DNA of 64,000 nucleotides from Lentisalinibacter sp964427415 (lineage in GTDB: Bacteria; Pseudomonadota; Gammaproteobacteria; Steroidobacterales; Woeseiaceae), in assembly GCA_964427415.1 (NCBI GenBank), contig CAYRUH010000006.1, positions 1 through 64,000 of the forward strand, read 5' to 3'. The first letter of the stretch is position 1. Each line of letters begins with the position of its first letter. Positions 38,527 to 46,486 of the stretch are shown here, piece after piece. The notes under the pieces are model-generated. The model was not told the origin of the DNA. It ran no database searches and saw only the letters and a list, made by a program, of their open reading frames with translations. The position numbers and the translations under genes were made by a program.

Positions 38527-39459
38527 ATGGGTTATGGAGCGATACGGGAGAGACTCGGCGCCGGCGACATCGTCCTGCTGGACGGCGGCACCGGCACCGA
38601 ACTGCAGCGCCGCGGTGTGCGGATGGACGCGGGTGCCTGGTGTGGACCGGCGTCGCTCGAGAGCGGCGACGTCCTCGAGCGCGTGCACCGGGATTACATC
38701 GCCGCGGGCGCCGACGTCATCACCGCCAATACCTATGCCTCGTCCCGGCTGATGCTCGAACCGGCGGGCTACGGGAAGCGCTTCGCGGAGATCAACCGGG
38801 CCGCCGTCGAGGCCGCGCGCCGGGCGCGGCAGGCGAGCGGGCGCAGCGACGTGCTCATCGGCGGGTCTCTCTCGCACATGGCCCCCTTCGTCGCCGGCAG
38901 TGCGCAACCGGATGCCGCGCGGGCGCCGTCTGCCGCTGCCATGCGGGATGCCTTCACCGAGCTCGCCGGGTTTCTGCGCGACAGCGGCTGCGATCTCATC
39001 CTGCTGGAGATGATGTACTACCCGGAGCGCATGCGGCTTGCCTTCGAAGCGGCGCTCGCCACGGGTCTGCCCGTGTGGGCCGGGTTCTCGGCGCGCCGGG
39101 GCGAGGACGGCCGGCTGCTCAGCTTCGCGCCGGAGCGCGACATGCCGTTCGAGGAGCTCGTCGGCGTTCTGGCCGACTACGACGTGGCTGCCGCCGGCGT
39201 CATGCACACGCCGTGCGATCTGGTGGCCGAGGGCCTCGACAGTGTGCGGCGGCATTTCGACGGTCCGACGCTCGCCTATCCGGATTCCGGCTATTTCCGC
39301 ATGCCGGTGTGGCAGTTCACGGAGGTGGTTCCGCCGGGGGATTTCCTGCGCTATGCCTCCGACTGGGTCGCCGACGGCGCACAGATCCTGGGCGGCTGCT
39401 GCGGCCTTTCACCGGAACACATCGACGCCCTGCGGCCGCTGCGTTACGACCGTCCCTGA
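38527..39459 (+). CDS. Homocysteine S-methyltransferase family protein
   Basis: A 310-residue zinc-dependent methyltransferase barrel like the first domain of MetH and like MmuM/BHMT. It has LLDGGTGTELQRRG at the start, ADVITANTYASS, and the C-terminal GGCCG zinc cysteines. The thiol acceptor is probably homocysteine; the donor (S-methylmethionine, betaine, SAM or another) cannot be read from sequence. It lies 61 bases after metH in the same direction, so it probably shares the regulator. Its last 51 bases overlap a small convergent gene. Confidence 0.88.
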   Translation: MGYGAIRERLGAGDIVLLDGGTGTELQRRGVRMDAGAWCGPASLESGDVLERVHRDYIAAGADVITANTYASSRLMLEPAGYGKRFAEINRAAVEAARRARQASGRSDVLIGGSLSHMAPFVAGSAQPDAARAPSAAAMRDAFTELAGFLRDSGCDLILLEMMYYPERMRLAFEAALATGLPVWAGFSARRGEDGRLLSFAPERDMPFEELVGVLADYDVAAAGVMHTPCDLVAEGLDSVRRHFDGPTLAYPDSGYFRMPVWQFTEVVPPGDFLRYASDWVADGAQILGGCCGLSPEHIDALRPLRYDRP

Positions 39460-39579
39460 GCCGGCTGCTTTGCGCAGGCGTTCACGCCGCAGGGCGTACA
39501 GCTGCCACAGCGGTATACCCAGCAGTGCGCCGAAGGTCAGGATCAGTTTGCCGAGGATCATGAGTTCCGCGCCATTCAT
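39409..39579 (-). CDS. Small single-pass membrane protein (56 aa)
   Basis: A short gene on the minus strand, ATG 39579 to TGA 39409. It encodes an N-terminal hydrophobic helix (LMILGKLILTFGALLGIPLW), then a basic stretch (ALRRERLRKAA) and a polar tail. This helix-then-RR pattern is common among unnamed gammaproteobacterial miniproteins and predicts a cytosolic positively charged tail. The 3' third is antisense to the homocysteine methyltransferase. The real stop could differ if that overlap has shifted the frame. No family is recognised. Confidence 0.5.
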   Translation of the reverse strand: MNGAELMILGKLILTFGALLGIPLWQLYALRRERLRKAAGSGTVVTQRPQGVDVFR

Positions 39580-39618
39580 CCGTCTGCGATACTCCCGTCA
39601 CCTGCAGAGCCACTTCCT

Positions 39619-39828
39619 ATGACCGACTATAACCCGGAAATTGTCCATACGCGTCCCGGCGGCGGCCGCCAGCGGCTGGAGACCGAGACTCGCTTGCAGA
39701 TGCCCGTGGCAGAGGTATTCCCGTTCCTGCCGCTGGTACGCAGCCAGATCGAGCGCATCTTCCGCTTCCGGGCCGCGGCCATGGCCCGCCTCGTCGTGCC
39801 CTCATCCGGCGATCGGCGCGAATTGTGA
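39619..39828 (+). pseudogene. SRPBCC-family remnant with internal deletion
   Basis: A 69-codon frame whose first half (RLETETRLQMPVAEVFPF) looks like the N-terminal strand and helix of SRPBCC/START-like proteins. Its second half (LVRSQIERIFRFRAAAMARL) looks like their C-terminal helix, which normally reads LVRRQLERIFDYR. The roughly 90 residues that should lie between are missing, and the two ends are joined in frame near residue 37. This suggests an in-frame deletion of an originally about 150-residue gene. The similarity is from memory of family patterns, not a search. Confidence 0.5.
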
Positions 39829-39913
39829 AGCAGTGCAGCGCATGGCGTAAGTCATCCGGGGTATACATGGCCCATGCGCCAGGAACATCGACATCACGGT
39901 TCGCGCCATCAGC

Positions 39914-40174
39914 ATGGCGATTGACGGACCCGCCCGACGCCTCTCTTCCTGCGGCGACGAGCCGTCGCGCACCCCTCTGCCCGTCCTGCTGACCGATTTG
40001 CTCCGCACCTGCTTCGGCGTGGCGCTCGGCCTCGCCGCGATCCTGCTGCCGGCCATGGTCTGGCGGGACATGGAGGGGCTGTACGCCCGGTTCGGTGCAC
40101 CGGTGATCCTTGTCATGTTCGCGCCGCTGGCGATCCTGGTCGGCACCTACAGGCGCAGCGACGGAGACGACTGA
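39914..40174 (+). CDS. Small membrane protein, hypothetical (86 aa)
   Basis: A short frame starting at ATG 39914. Residues about 24-48 (VLLTDLLRTCFGVALGLAAILLPAMV) and 60-78 (FGAPVILVMFAPLAILVG) form two likely membrane helices, followed by an acidic tail. The pattern is plausible for a real protein, but no family is recognised and the opposite strand is also open. It lies between the SRPBCC remnant and the DUF2834 gene. Confidence 0.45.
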   Translation: MAIDGPARRLSSCGDEPSRTPLPVLLTDLLRTCFGVALGLAAILLPAMVWRDMEGLYARFGAPVILVMFAPLAILVGTYRRSDGDD

Positions 40175-40207
40175 GAAAGGCGTCCCGCCGCGTCTCCCGT
40201 CCGCCTT

Positions 40208-40522
40208 TCAGCCGGTGCGCGCCTGCCGTTCCTTCCGGGTGGCCAGGTAGAGCAGGGGACCGAACGATCCCAGGAACAGGGTCACCGCCAGCCACGGCCA
40301 CGGGCTGCGTCCCTCCCGGCGAGCCGTCGGTATCAGCCAGGCGAGTACAAGCACCAGTGCGACCACGAGGTCCGCGGCGAGCTGCCAGCCCGCCGGTCCG
40401 TCCAGCGCATGGGCAAAGATCCCGGCGTAGCCGACCCGGTACACGGCATAGGCCGAGATCAGGCCGAACGGGATCAGCAGGACGATGGCGAGTAGTCGAC
40501 CATGGTTCATTGGATGGTTCAT
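40208..40522 (-). CDS. DUF2834-like membrane protein
   Basis: A 104-residue protein with three predicted membrane helices (about 9-27, 43-63 and 75-95) and a basic C-terminus (TRKERQ). The overall pattern, including the GYAGIF turn after the first helix, resembles DUF2834. Function is unknown. ATG 40522 follows GAGGAG with good spacing; a second in-frame ATG lies at 40510. It diverges from the XRE regulator, which could control it. Confidence 0.7.
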   Translation of the reverse strand: MNHPMNHGRLLAIVLLIPFGLISAYAVYRVGYAGIFAHALDGPAGWQLAADLVVALVLVLAWLIPTARREGRSPWPWLAVTLFLGSFGPLLYLATRKERQARTG

Positions 40523-40646
40523 TGCGAACTCCTCGGTTGGGTTTCGCGCTATGCTCTGCGGGCGAGTGGATGACCGCAATTACCTCGCAGGTCATTGAAC
40601 CGGAAGAGGGGCGGCGGGGATAGTCGCTCCCCGGGGAGGAGTCCTT

Positions 40647-41459
40647 ATGCCGCCTGTTCAAGCCCGGAATTTTCCGTCGCTGTGTCGCCAGTGGCGCCGT
40701 TTCAGGAAGCTCTCGCAGCTGGACCTGGCGCTGGCCGCCGACGTCTCGCAACGCCACGTGAGCTGGCTCGAGACCGGCCGCAGCACGCCAAGCCGCGAGA
40801 TGGTGCTGCGCCTCTCGGACGCCATGGAGGTCCCGCTGCGCGAGCGCAACGTTCTGCTGCGTGCCGCCGGCTACGCGCCGGCGTACGGTGAGAGCGGGCT
40901 CGACGAGCCGGTGATGCAGCCGGTGCTGCAGGCGCTGAAACGCATCCTGGATCATCATGAGCCGCTGCCGGCGGTGGTCGTGGACCGCCTCTGGAACGTG
41001 CGAATGCAGAACCGGGCGGCGGATAGACTGCTGGGCGCGGGGGGCGACCCAGGAGCCATGATCGAGGAGGTCGCCGTCGATGACGTGCTGAATCTCGCGC
41101 TCCTGACCGTGCATCCGCGGGGACTGAGACGCTTCATCGTCAACTGGGACGAGGTCATGCCCTCGTTTTTGCGCCGGCTGCGCAGCGAGGCGATGGCGAC
41201 CGACGATCCGAAAGTGCAGCACTGGTATACGCGGCTGCTGGAGCTGGTCGGCCCGGTCGCGGACGGGGGTCCAATGCTGGAGAGCCTGCTGCCGGTGCTG
41301 CCGCTGGAGCTGAACATCGACGGCCTGGAGCTGAGCCTGTTCTCCGTCATGTCGACCTTCGGCACGCCCCAGGACGTCACCACCGATGAACTCCGCATCG
41401 AAGCGTTTTATCCCACGGATGCGAAGACGGCGGATTTCTTTACGAGGGTAGCCTCATGA
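40647..41459 (+). CDS. XRE-family regulator with MmyB-like ligand domain
   Basis: A 270-residue transcription regulator. Residues 9-70 form the helix-turn-helix (LSQLDLALAADVSQRHVSWLE). Residues about 95-265 match the MmyB-like ligand-binding region common in this XRE class, with the VVVDRLWNVRMQNRAADRLL opening and LELNIDGLELSLFSVMSTFGTPQD-type core. Members often regulate divergent oxidoreductases or transporters, so the DUF2834 gene or the oxidoreductase downstream are candidate targets. ATG 40647 follows GGGGAGGAG. Confidence 0.88.
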   Translation: MPPVQARNFPSLCRQWRRFRKLSQLDLALAADVSQRHVSWLETGRSTPSREMVLRLSDAMEVPLRERNVLLRAAGYAPAYGESGLDEPVMQPVLQALKRILDHHEPLPAVVVDRLWNVRMQNRAADRLLGAGGDPGAMIEEVAVDDVLNLALLTVHPRGLRRFIVNWDEVMPSFLRRLRSEAMATDDPKVQHWYTRLLELVGPVADGGPMLESLLPVLPLELNIDGLELSLFSVMSTFGTPQDVTTDELRIEAFYPTDAKTADFFTRVAS

Positions 41460-41704
41460 TTCGCGCAGGCATCCCTTGGATGGCCGCTCTCTCGCTTACG
41501 CGCGTCTCGACCGCCTGCGGAGGCGGCGGCGGACCTGCCGCCCACGTCTTTATCGTCGTTGCCATTTCTTGATGTGGAACCACCACAGCGGCAGACTGGC
41601 GCCTTGTCCAAGGCGCTCAGCTTCTCGCAGAAGGTTAACGAATTACCCGGACGGGACACTAGAATGCGGCGGGCAATCACGTTGTGATCGCCCGGGAGAG
41701 CGGC
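41460..41704. other. 245-bp spacer with a partial short-repeat copy
   Basis: No gene is apparent. Positions 41646-41662 (CCCGGACGGGACACTAG) match one arm and the centre of the palindromic element at 9923-9946, making a third, half-length copy. The remainder has no strong promoter or coding pattern. The next gene has a GGGAGAG ribosome-binding site just before 41705. Confidence 0.4.
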
Positions 41705-42808
41705 ATGAAACTTCGCTACAAGATCCTGACTGGAGCGTGCGTCTTTCTCGTCGTCGCGGTGGCAGGCATCGCATTCGTGCTCAGCCACGAGGCGCCTTGC
41801 CCGGCGCCGCCGCCGGATTCGGAATCCGGCGATGCAATGCGGGCATGGGTCCATCGCTGCTACGGCACCACCGAAGTGCTCAGCCTCGAGCGGCATGAAC
41901 GGCCGGTACCGGCCGCCGACGAGTTGCTGGTCAGGGTCGCCGCCGCAGGCGTGAACCCCTACGACTGGCACTTCATGACCGGTTCACCCTATCTCATGCG
42001 GCTCATGACCGGGCTGAGCAGGCCGAATGAGATCCGGCTGGGTGCGGATTTTTCCGGCACCGTGGTGGCGGTCGGGGCGGACGTGACGCGATTTTCCCCC
42101 GGAGACGAGGTCTTCGGCGGCGCAAGCGGATCGTTCGGCGAATATCTGACCGTGGCGGAAGACGGCGCCGTAGCGGCGAAGCCGGCGAATGTCTCCTTCG
42201 AGCAGGCCGCCGCCGCCGGCATCGCCGCCATTACCGCTATCCAGGCGCTGCGGGACCGCGGTGCAGTGGAGTCTGGCGAAGCGGTCCTTATCAACGGCGC
42301 ATCCGGTGGTGTCGGCACCTTCGCCGTGCAGATCGCCCACGCCATGGGCGCCGAGGTCACCGGTGTCTGCAGTGCAGGAAAGATGGCACTGGTGCGATCC
42401 ATCGGCGCCGATCACGTCATCGACTACCGCCAGCACGACTACACGGAGAGCGAGCGCCGCTACGACGTCATTATCGACCTGGTCGGCAACCGTTCCGTAC
42501 GGGCGAATACGCGGATCCTCGAGCCCGATGGCCGGCTGGTGATCGTGGGCGGCCCAAAGGGGGACTGGTTCGCGCCCCTGAAACCGATGATCGATGCCGC
42601 GCTGACGTCGCCGTTCGTCGACCAGCAGGTTGGCACGATGCTCGCCTATATGACACGGGACGATGCGGTCCGTCTCGGCGAGCTGATGCGCGACGGGACC
42701 CTGACGCCCGTAGTCGACCGGACGTTCACCCTGGAGCAACTTCCGGCCGCCATCGAATACTGGAAGTCGGGCAAGGCGACGGGCAAAGTGACGGTCACCA
42801 TACGGTGA
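41705..42808 (+). CDS. Membrane-anchored NAD(P)-dependent MDR oxidoreductase
   Basis: A 367-residue zinc-free medium-chain dehydrogenase/reductase of the quinone-oxidoreductase type. The catalytic-domain start RAWVHRCYGTTEVLSLE is preceded by a 27-residue hydrophobic N-terminal helix (TGACVFLVVAVAGIAFVLS), which is unusual for this family. The Rossmann motif is INGASGGVGTFAVQIA and the GADHVIDYRQHDY segment follows. The typical zinc-ligand cysteines are absent. The helix could be a membrane anchor or an export signal; exporting a nucleotide-dependent enzyme would be odd, so an anchor with the enzyme in the cytosol is likelier. Alternative GTG 41684 adds seven residues. Confidence 0.85.
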   Translation: MKLRYKILTGACVFLVVAVAGIAFVLSHEAPCPAPPPDSESGDAMRAWVHRCYGTTEVLSLERHERPVPAADELLVRVAAAGVNPYDWHFMTGSPYLMRLMTGLSRPNEIRLGADFSGTVVAVGADVTRFSPGDEVFGGASGSFGEYLTVAEDGAVAAKPANVSFEQAAAAGIAAITAIQALRDRGAVESGEAVLINGASGGVGTFAVQIAHAMGAEVTGVCSAGKMALVRSIGADHVIDYRQHDYTESERRYDVIIDLVGNRSVRANTRILEPDGRLVIVGGPKGDWFAPLKPMIDAALTSPFVDQQVGTMLAYMTRDDAVRLGELMRDGTLTPVVDRTFTLEQLPAAIEYWKSGKATGKVTVTIR

Positions 42809-42847
42809 CGGCACCGTCGTGACTCCCGCCTCGCAGGCGCAGGTCGG

Positions 42848-43582
42848 TCAGCGGCCGGCGCACACCGGGCAATCGACGCGTTTCTTCAGCCGGATCCGCC
42901 GCCATTCCTCGGTGATGGCGTCGTAGAGTGACAATTCACCGGCGTGCACGGGCAGGCCGGCCACCAGCTTCATGACGGCGCCGGCCATGGCCACGCCGAG
43001 GAGGCCCGGCACCGGCGAGAACACGCCATGGCCCTGGCAGTCTTGCAGGGATTCATCCGCTTCCTCGTAGATGCAGCGGTAGCAGGGCTGGTTGTCGTAA
43101 TCCGTGAAGACGGCCAGCTGGCCTTCGTAGCGGATGGCGGCCCCGCTGACCAGCGGCGTCCGCACGGCGACGCAGGCCGCGTTGACGGCGAAGCGGGTGG
43201 CGAAATTGTCGCTCGCGTCCACCACCACGTCCGCCTCGCGGACGGCCGCTGCCAGGGCCTCCCCTTCCAGCCGGCGATCGATCATCTCGTGGCGGACCGC
43301 TCCATTGATCATGTGCAGCCGGGCGGCGGCGATCTCCACCTTCGGTTTGCCGATGTCGTCTGCGGAGTAGAGGAACTGGCGGGCGAGGTTACTCTCGTCG
43401 ATCGTGTCGAAGTCGTTCAGCACCAGCTGGCCTACGCCCGCGGAGGTCAGATAGGCCGCCGCCGGGCAGCCCAGCCCGCCCATCCCGATTACCAGCACGC
43501 GCGTGGTGGCGAGCCGTCGCTGCCCCTCGGCACCGAACCCGGTCAGCGGCAGATGCCGTGCGTAGCGCAGCGGTGTGCTCAA
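42848..43582 (-). CDS. moeB: Molybdopterin-synthase adenylyltransferase
   Basis: An E1-like enzyme that adenylates the C-terminal glycine of MoaD (or ThiS) for sulphur transfer. The 244-residue protein has VIGMGGLGCPAAAYL (nucleotide loop), DFDTIDESNLARQFL, and four zinc cysteines as CYRC and CPVC. It begins 14 bases after the ppiB stop. prmC-moeB proximity is common in gammaproteobacteria, usually behind hemA-prfA, which are absent here. Confidence 0.93.
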   Translation of the reverse strand: MSTPLRYARHLPLTGFGAEGQRRLATTRVLVIGMGGLGCPAAAYLTSAGVGQLVLNDFDTIDESNLARQFLYSADDIGKPKVEIAAARLHMINGAVRHEMIDRRLEGEALAAAVREADVVVDASDNFATRFAVNAACVAVRTPLVSGAAIRYEGQLAVFTDYDNQPCYRCIYEEADESLQDCQGHGVFSPVPGLLGVAMAGAVMKLVAGLPVHAGELSLYDAITEEWRRIRLKKRVDCPVCAGR

Positions 43583-43596
43583 GGCCCGGTCTTCGC

Positions 43597-44094
43597 TCAG
43601 TCTTGCGCGCTTTCTTCGAGGCGCGCCGAGACGATCTTCACCGGCTCCACGGGCACGTCGCTGTGGCCGCCCCGGTTGCCCGTCTCCACGGCCGCGATCC
43701 TGTCGACCACGTCCATGCCGTCGGCCACCTGCGCGAATACGGCATAGCCGAAATCGCGGGAGCCGTGGTCCAGGGGCGCGTTGTCCTTGAGGTTGATGAA
43801 GAACTGGGAAGTAGCACTGTTCCTGTCCTGGGTCCGGGCCATCGACAGTGTGCCGCGCAGGTTCTTCACTCCGTTGTCCGCCTCGTTTGTGATCGGGTTA
43901 CGGGTGGTCTTTCGGCTCATGTCCTCCGTGTGGCCGCCGCCCTGGATGACGAAGCCGGGGATGACCCGGTGGAAGATCGTGTCGTCGTAGAAGCCTTCTT
44001 GCACGTAACGGCGGAAGTTCTCCGTGGTGACGGGTGCTTCCTCCGTCATCAGCTCTATCCTGATTTCGCCCAGGCTCGTCTCGAAAATAACCAC
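43597..44094 (-). CDS. ppiB: Cyclophilin-type peptidyl-prolyl isomerase
   Basis: A 165-residue cytosolic cyclophilin without a signal peptide. The catalytic arginine region FHRVIPGFVIQGGG and the NSATSQFFINLKDN and GYAVFAQVADGMDVVD motifs are intact. It starts 23 bases after prmC and precedes moeB, and probably belongs to that transcript. Confidence 0.95.
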   Translation of the reverse strand: MVIFETSLGEIRIELMTEEAPVTTENFRRYVQEGFYDDTIFHRVIPGFVIQGGGHTEDMSRKTTRNPITNEADNGVKNLRGTLSMARTQDRNSATSQFFINLKDNAPLDHGSRDFGYAVFAQVADGMDVVDRIAAVETGNRGGHSDVPVEPVKIVSARLEESAQD

Positions 44095-44117
44095 TCGCTC
44101 TCTCCTGTTGCCGGTTG

Positions 44118-44975
44118 TCAGGCGTCCGGCAGCCGTGCTTCCGTGACGCGCTCGGCGCCCGCGAGATCCCGCCGGCAGGCGACGACCTCCAGACCCTCGG
44201 CCCGGAGGATACCCGCAACGTCCGCGGCCTGCATGGCGGCGTGCTCGATCAGCGCCCGTCCGCCGGGTTCCAGGCGCGCAGACAGGCCTGCCGCGATGCG
44301 TCGGATATCGTCGAGTCCGTCGGCGCCGGCTGCGAGCGCACGGCGGGGCTCGAAGGTAATGGCCGGGTCGGCGAGTGCCGGGTCGTTTTCAGCGACGTAG
44401 GGCGGGTTCGAGACGATCAGGTCGAATCGCTCGTCGCCGAGGGCTGCGTACCAGTCGCTCTCGATGAAGCGGATGCGTCCGGGCGCGAGGCGAGCGGCAT
44501 TACGTTGGGCGACGGCGAGCGCCTCCGCGCTGGCGTCCGTCGCCGTCAGCTCGGCCGCGGGCCGTTCGCTGGCGAGGGCGATAGCGATAGCGCCGCTGCC
44601 GGTGCCGAGATCCATAACCCGGCTGGCGGCTTCCTGCGGTATCAGCTCCAGCGCCCCCTCGACGAGGATCTCCGTGTCCGGGCGGGGAATGAGCACCGCG
44701 GGCGTGAGTTCGAACTCCAGGGACCAGAATTCCCGACTGCCCGTAATGTAGGCAAGGGGTTCGCCCGCAAGGCGGCGTGCCAGCCAGTCATCGGCATGCG
44801 TCCGCGCAGTCCCGGCCGGGACGTCGTCCCGGTGCGCGAGGAGCCAGCTACGGTCGCGACCGAGGGCGTGCGCGAGCAACAGCTCGGCGTCCAGCGCCGG
44901 GCTGTCCGAAACGTCCGCCAGGGCCGACCGCGCGCGCTGCAGCCAGCCGCCGATATCGTGCGCCCCACTATTCAT
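44118..44975 (-). CDS. prmC: Release factor glutamine methyltransferase
   Basis: PrmC methylates the GGQ glutamine of RF1 and RF2. The 285-residue protein has SAM motif MDLGTGSGAIAI and the catalytic NPPY at residues 190-193, with the conserved PRPDTEILVE segment at about 98-107. I chose ATG 44975; the open frame reaches 45026 but lacks family residues there. prfA is not adjacent. It diverges from cbs. Confidence 0.95.
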   Translation of the reverse strand: MNSGAHDIGGWLQRARSALADVSDSPALDAELLLAHALGRDRSWLLAHRDDVPAGTARTHADDWLARRLAGEPLAYITGSREFWSLEFELTPAVLIPRPDTEILVEGALELIPQEAASRVMDLGTGSGAIAIALASERPAAELTATDASAEALAVAQRNAARLAPGRIRFIESDWYAALGDERFDLIVSNPPYVAENDPALADPAITFEPRRALAAGADGLDDIRRIAAGLSARLEPGGRALIEHAAMQAADVAGILRAEGLEVVACRRDLAGAERVTEARLPDA

Positions 44976-45106
44976 GATCCGCCCCCCGGACACGGTGTCC
45001 GCCGCGCTGCCGCCCAGGCGGCGCATGCTACCGTCAGGGCGCCCGGCCGGCTAGCCGCCGCGCGTCCATGGCGTAGAATGGCGTTCATTCCGCAAGGGGA
45101 TCCCTG

Positions 45107-46486
45107 ATGAATATCTATTCCAACGTGCTGGACATGGTGGGCCGCACGCCGATGCTGGAGGTGAGCCGTTTCGACACCGGCCCCTGCCGGCTGTTCCTGA
45201 AACTCGAACTCGCCAACCCCGGCGGCTCCATCAAGGACCGCATCGGCATCTCCATGATCGAGGAGGCCGAGAAACGCGGCGACCTGAAACCGGGCGACAC
45301 CATCGTGGAGGCGACCGCCGGCAACACCGGTATCGCGCTCGGGCTGGTCGCCGCCCAGAAGGGCTATCACCTGGTGCTCGTGATTCCGGACAAGATGAGT
45401 CAGGAGAAGATCTTCAACCTGCGCGCCATGGGCGCCGAAGTGGTACTCACCCGCTCGGATGTCGGCAAGGGCCATCCGGAGTATTACCAGGACCTGGGCC
45501 AGCGGATCGCGGACGAGCGCGGCGCCTACTTCATCAACCAGTTCGGCAACCCGGACAACCCGCTGGCCCACGAGCGGACGACGGCGCCGGAGATCTGGGA
45601 GCAGATGCAGGGCGACCTCGACGCGGTCGTGGTCGGCGTCGGCTCCAGCGGCACCATCTCGGGCATGTCGAAGTATTTCCGTGACAACGACACGGGCGTG
45701 AAGATGATCCTGGCCGACCCGGAGGGCTCCGTGCTGGCCGACTACGTGGAGACCGGCGAGCTGGGCGAGAAGGGCAGCTGGCTGGTGGAAGGCATTGGCG
45801 AGGATTTCATCCCGTCGATCTGCGACCTCTCCGATGTGGATGCGGCGTACACCGTGCCGGATGCCGAGTCTTTCGCCCTGGCGCGGGAGCTGCTGCTGAA
45901 GGAGGGTATCCTCGCCGGCTCGTCCTCCGGCACGCTGCTTGCGGCCGCGCTCAGATACTGCCGCGCGCAGACGGCGCCGAAGCGTGTCGTGGCCTTCGCC
46001 TGCGATACCGGCAACAAGTATCTCTCGAAGCTCTACAACGACTTCTGGATGGAGGACAACGGCTTCATCAGCCGCGAGCACTACGGGGACCTGCGCGACC
46101 TCATCGGCCGCCCGCACGGCGAGCAGGCCACCATCACGGTGGGCCCGTCCGACGTGGTGACCACCGCTCACAATCGTTTGCGCAATGCCGGCATCTCCCA
46201 GTTGCCGGTGATTGAAGAGGGTCGGCTCGTCGGCGTGCTCACCGAGGACGACATCATTCGCTTCGTCTTCGGCCATCCGGCGTTGATGCACGCGGCGGTA
46301 GCCGACGCCATGCAGACTGCCTTCATCCGGCTCGATAAGGACGCGAGCGTCGACAACCTGGTGGCGATGCTGCAGGTGCAGCCCTATGCGGCTATTACCG
46401 CCGGCGACGAGTTCCTGGGGCTGATCACACGATCCGACGTACTCAATTATCTGCGCAAGCAGAGCGGACAGGTGGCGACGACATGA
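45107..46486 (+). CDS. cbs: Cystathionine beta-synthase
   Basis: A PLP enzyme condensing homocysteine with serine to cystathionine. Residues 1-325 form the fold-type II catalytic domain, with the PLP lysine K43 (GGSIKDRIG), EATAGNTGIAL and the phosphate loop VGSSGTISG. Residues about 335-455 contain two CBS domains (NAGISQLPVIEEGRLVG). There is no haem-binding N-terminal extension, as is usual in bacteria. It overlaps metB by four bases. Together they drain homocysteine from the methionine cycle encoded 7-12 kb away. Confidence 0.93.
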   Translation: MNIYSNVLDMVGRTPMLEVSRFDTGPCRLFLKLELANPGGSIKDRIGISMIEEAEKRGDLKPGDTIVEATAGNTGIALGLVAAQKGYHLVLVIPDKMSQEKIFNLRAMGAEVVLTRSDVGKGHPEYYQDLGQRIADERGAYFINQFGNPDNPLAHERTTAPEIWEQMQGDLDAVVVGVGSSGTISGMSKYFRDNDTGVKMILADPEGSVLADYVETGELGEKGSWLVEGIGEDFIPSICDLSDVDAAYTVPDAESFALARELLLKEGILAGSSSGTLLAAALRYCRAQTAPKRVVAFACDTGNKYLSKLYNDFWMEDNGFISREHYGDLRDLIGRPHGEQATITVGPSDVVTTAHNRLRNAGISQLPVIEEGRLVGVLTEDDIIRFVFGHPALMHAAVADAMQTAFIRLDKDASVDNLVAMLQVQPYAAITAGDEFLGLITRSDVLNYLRKQSGQVATT

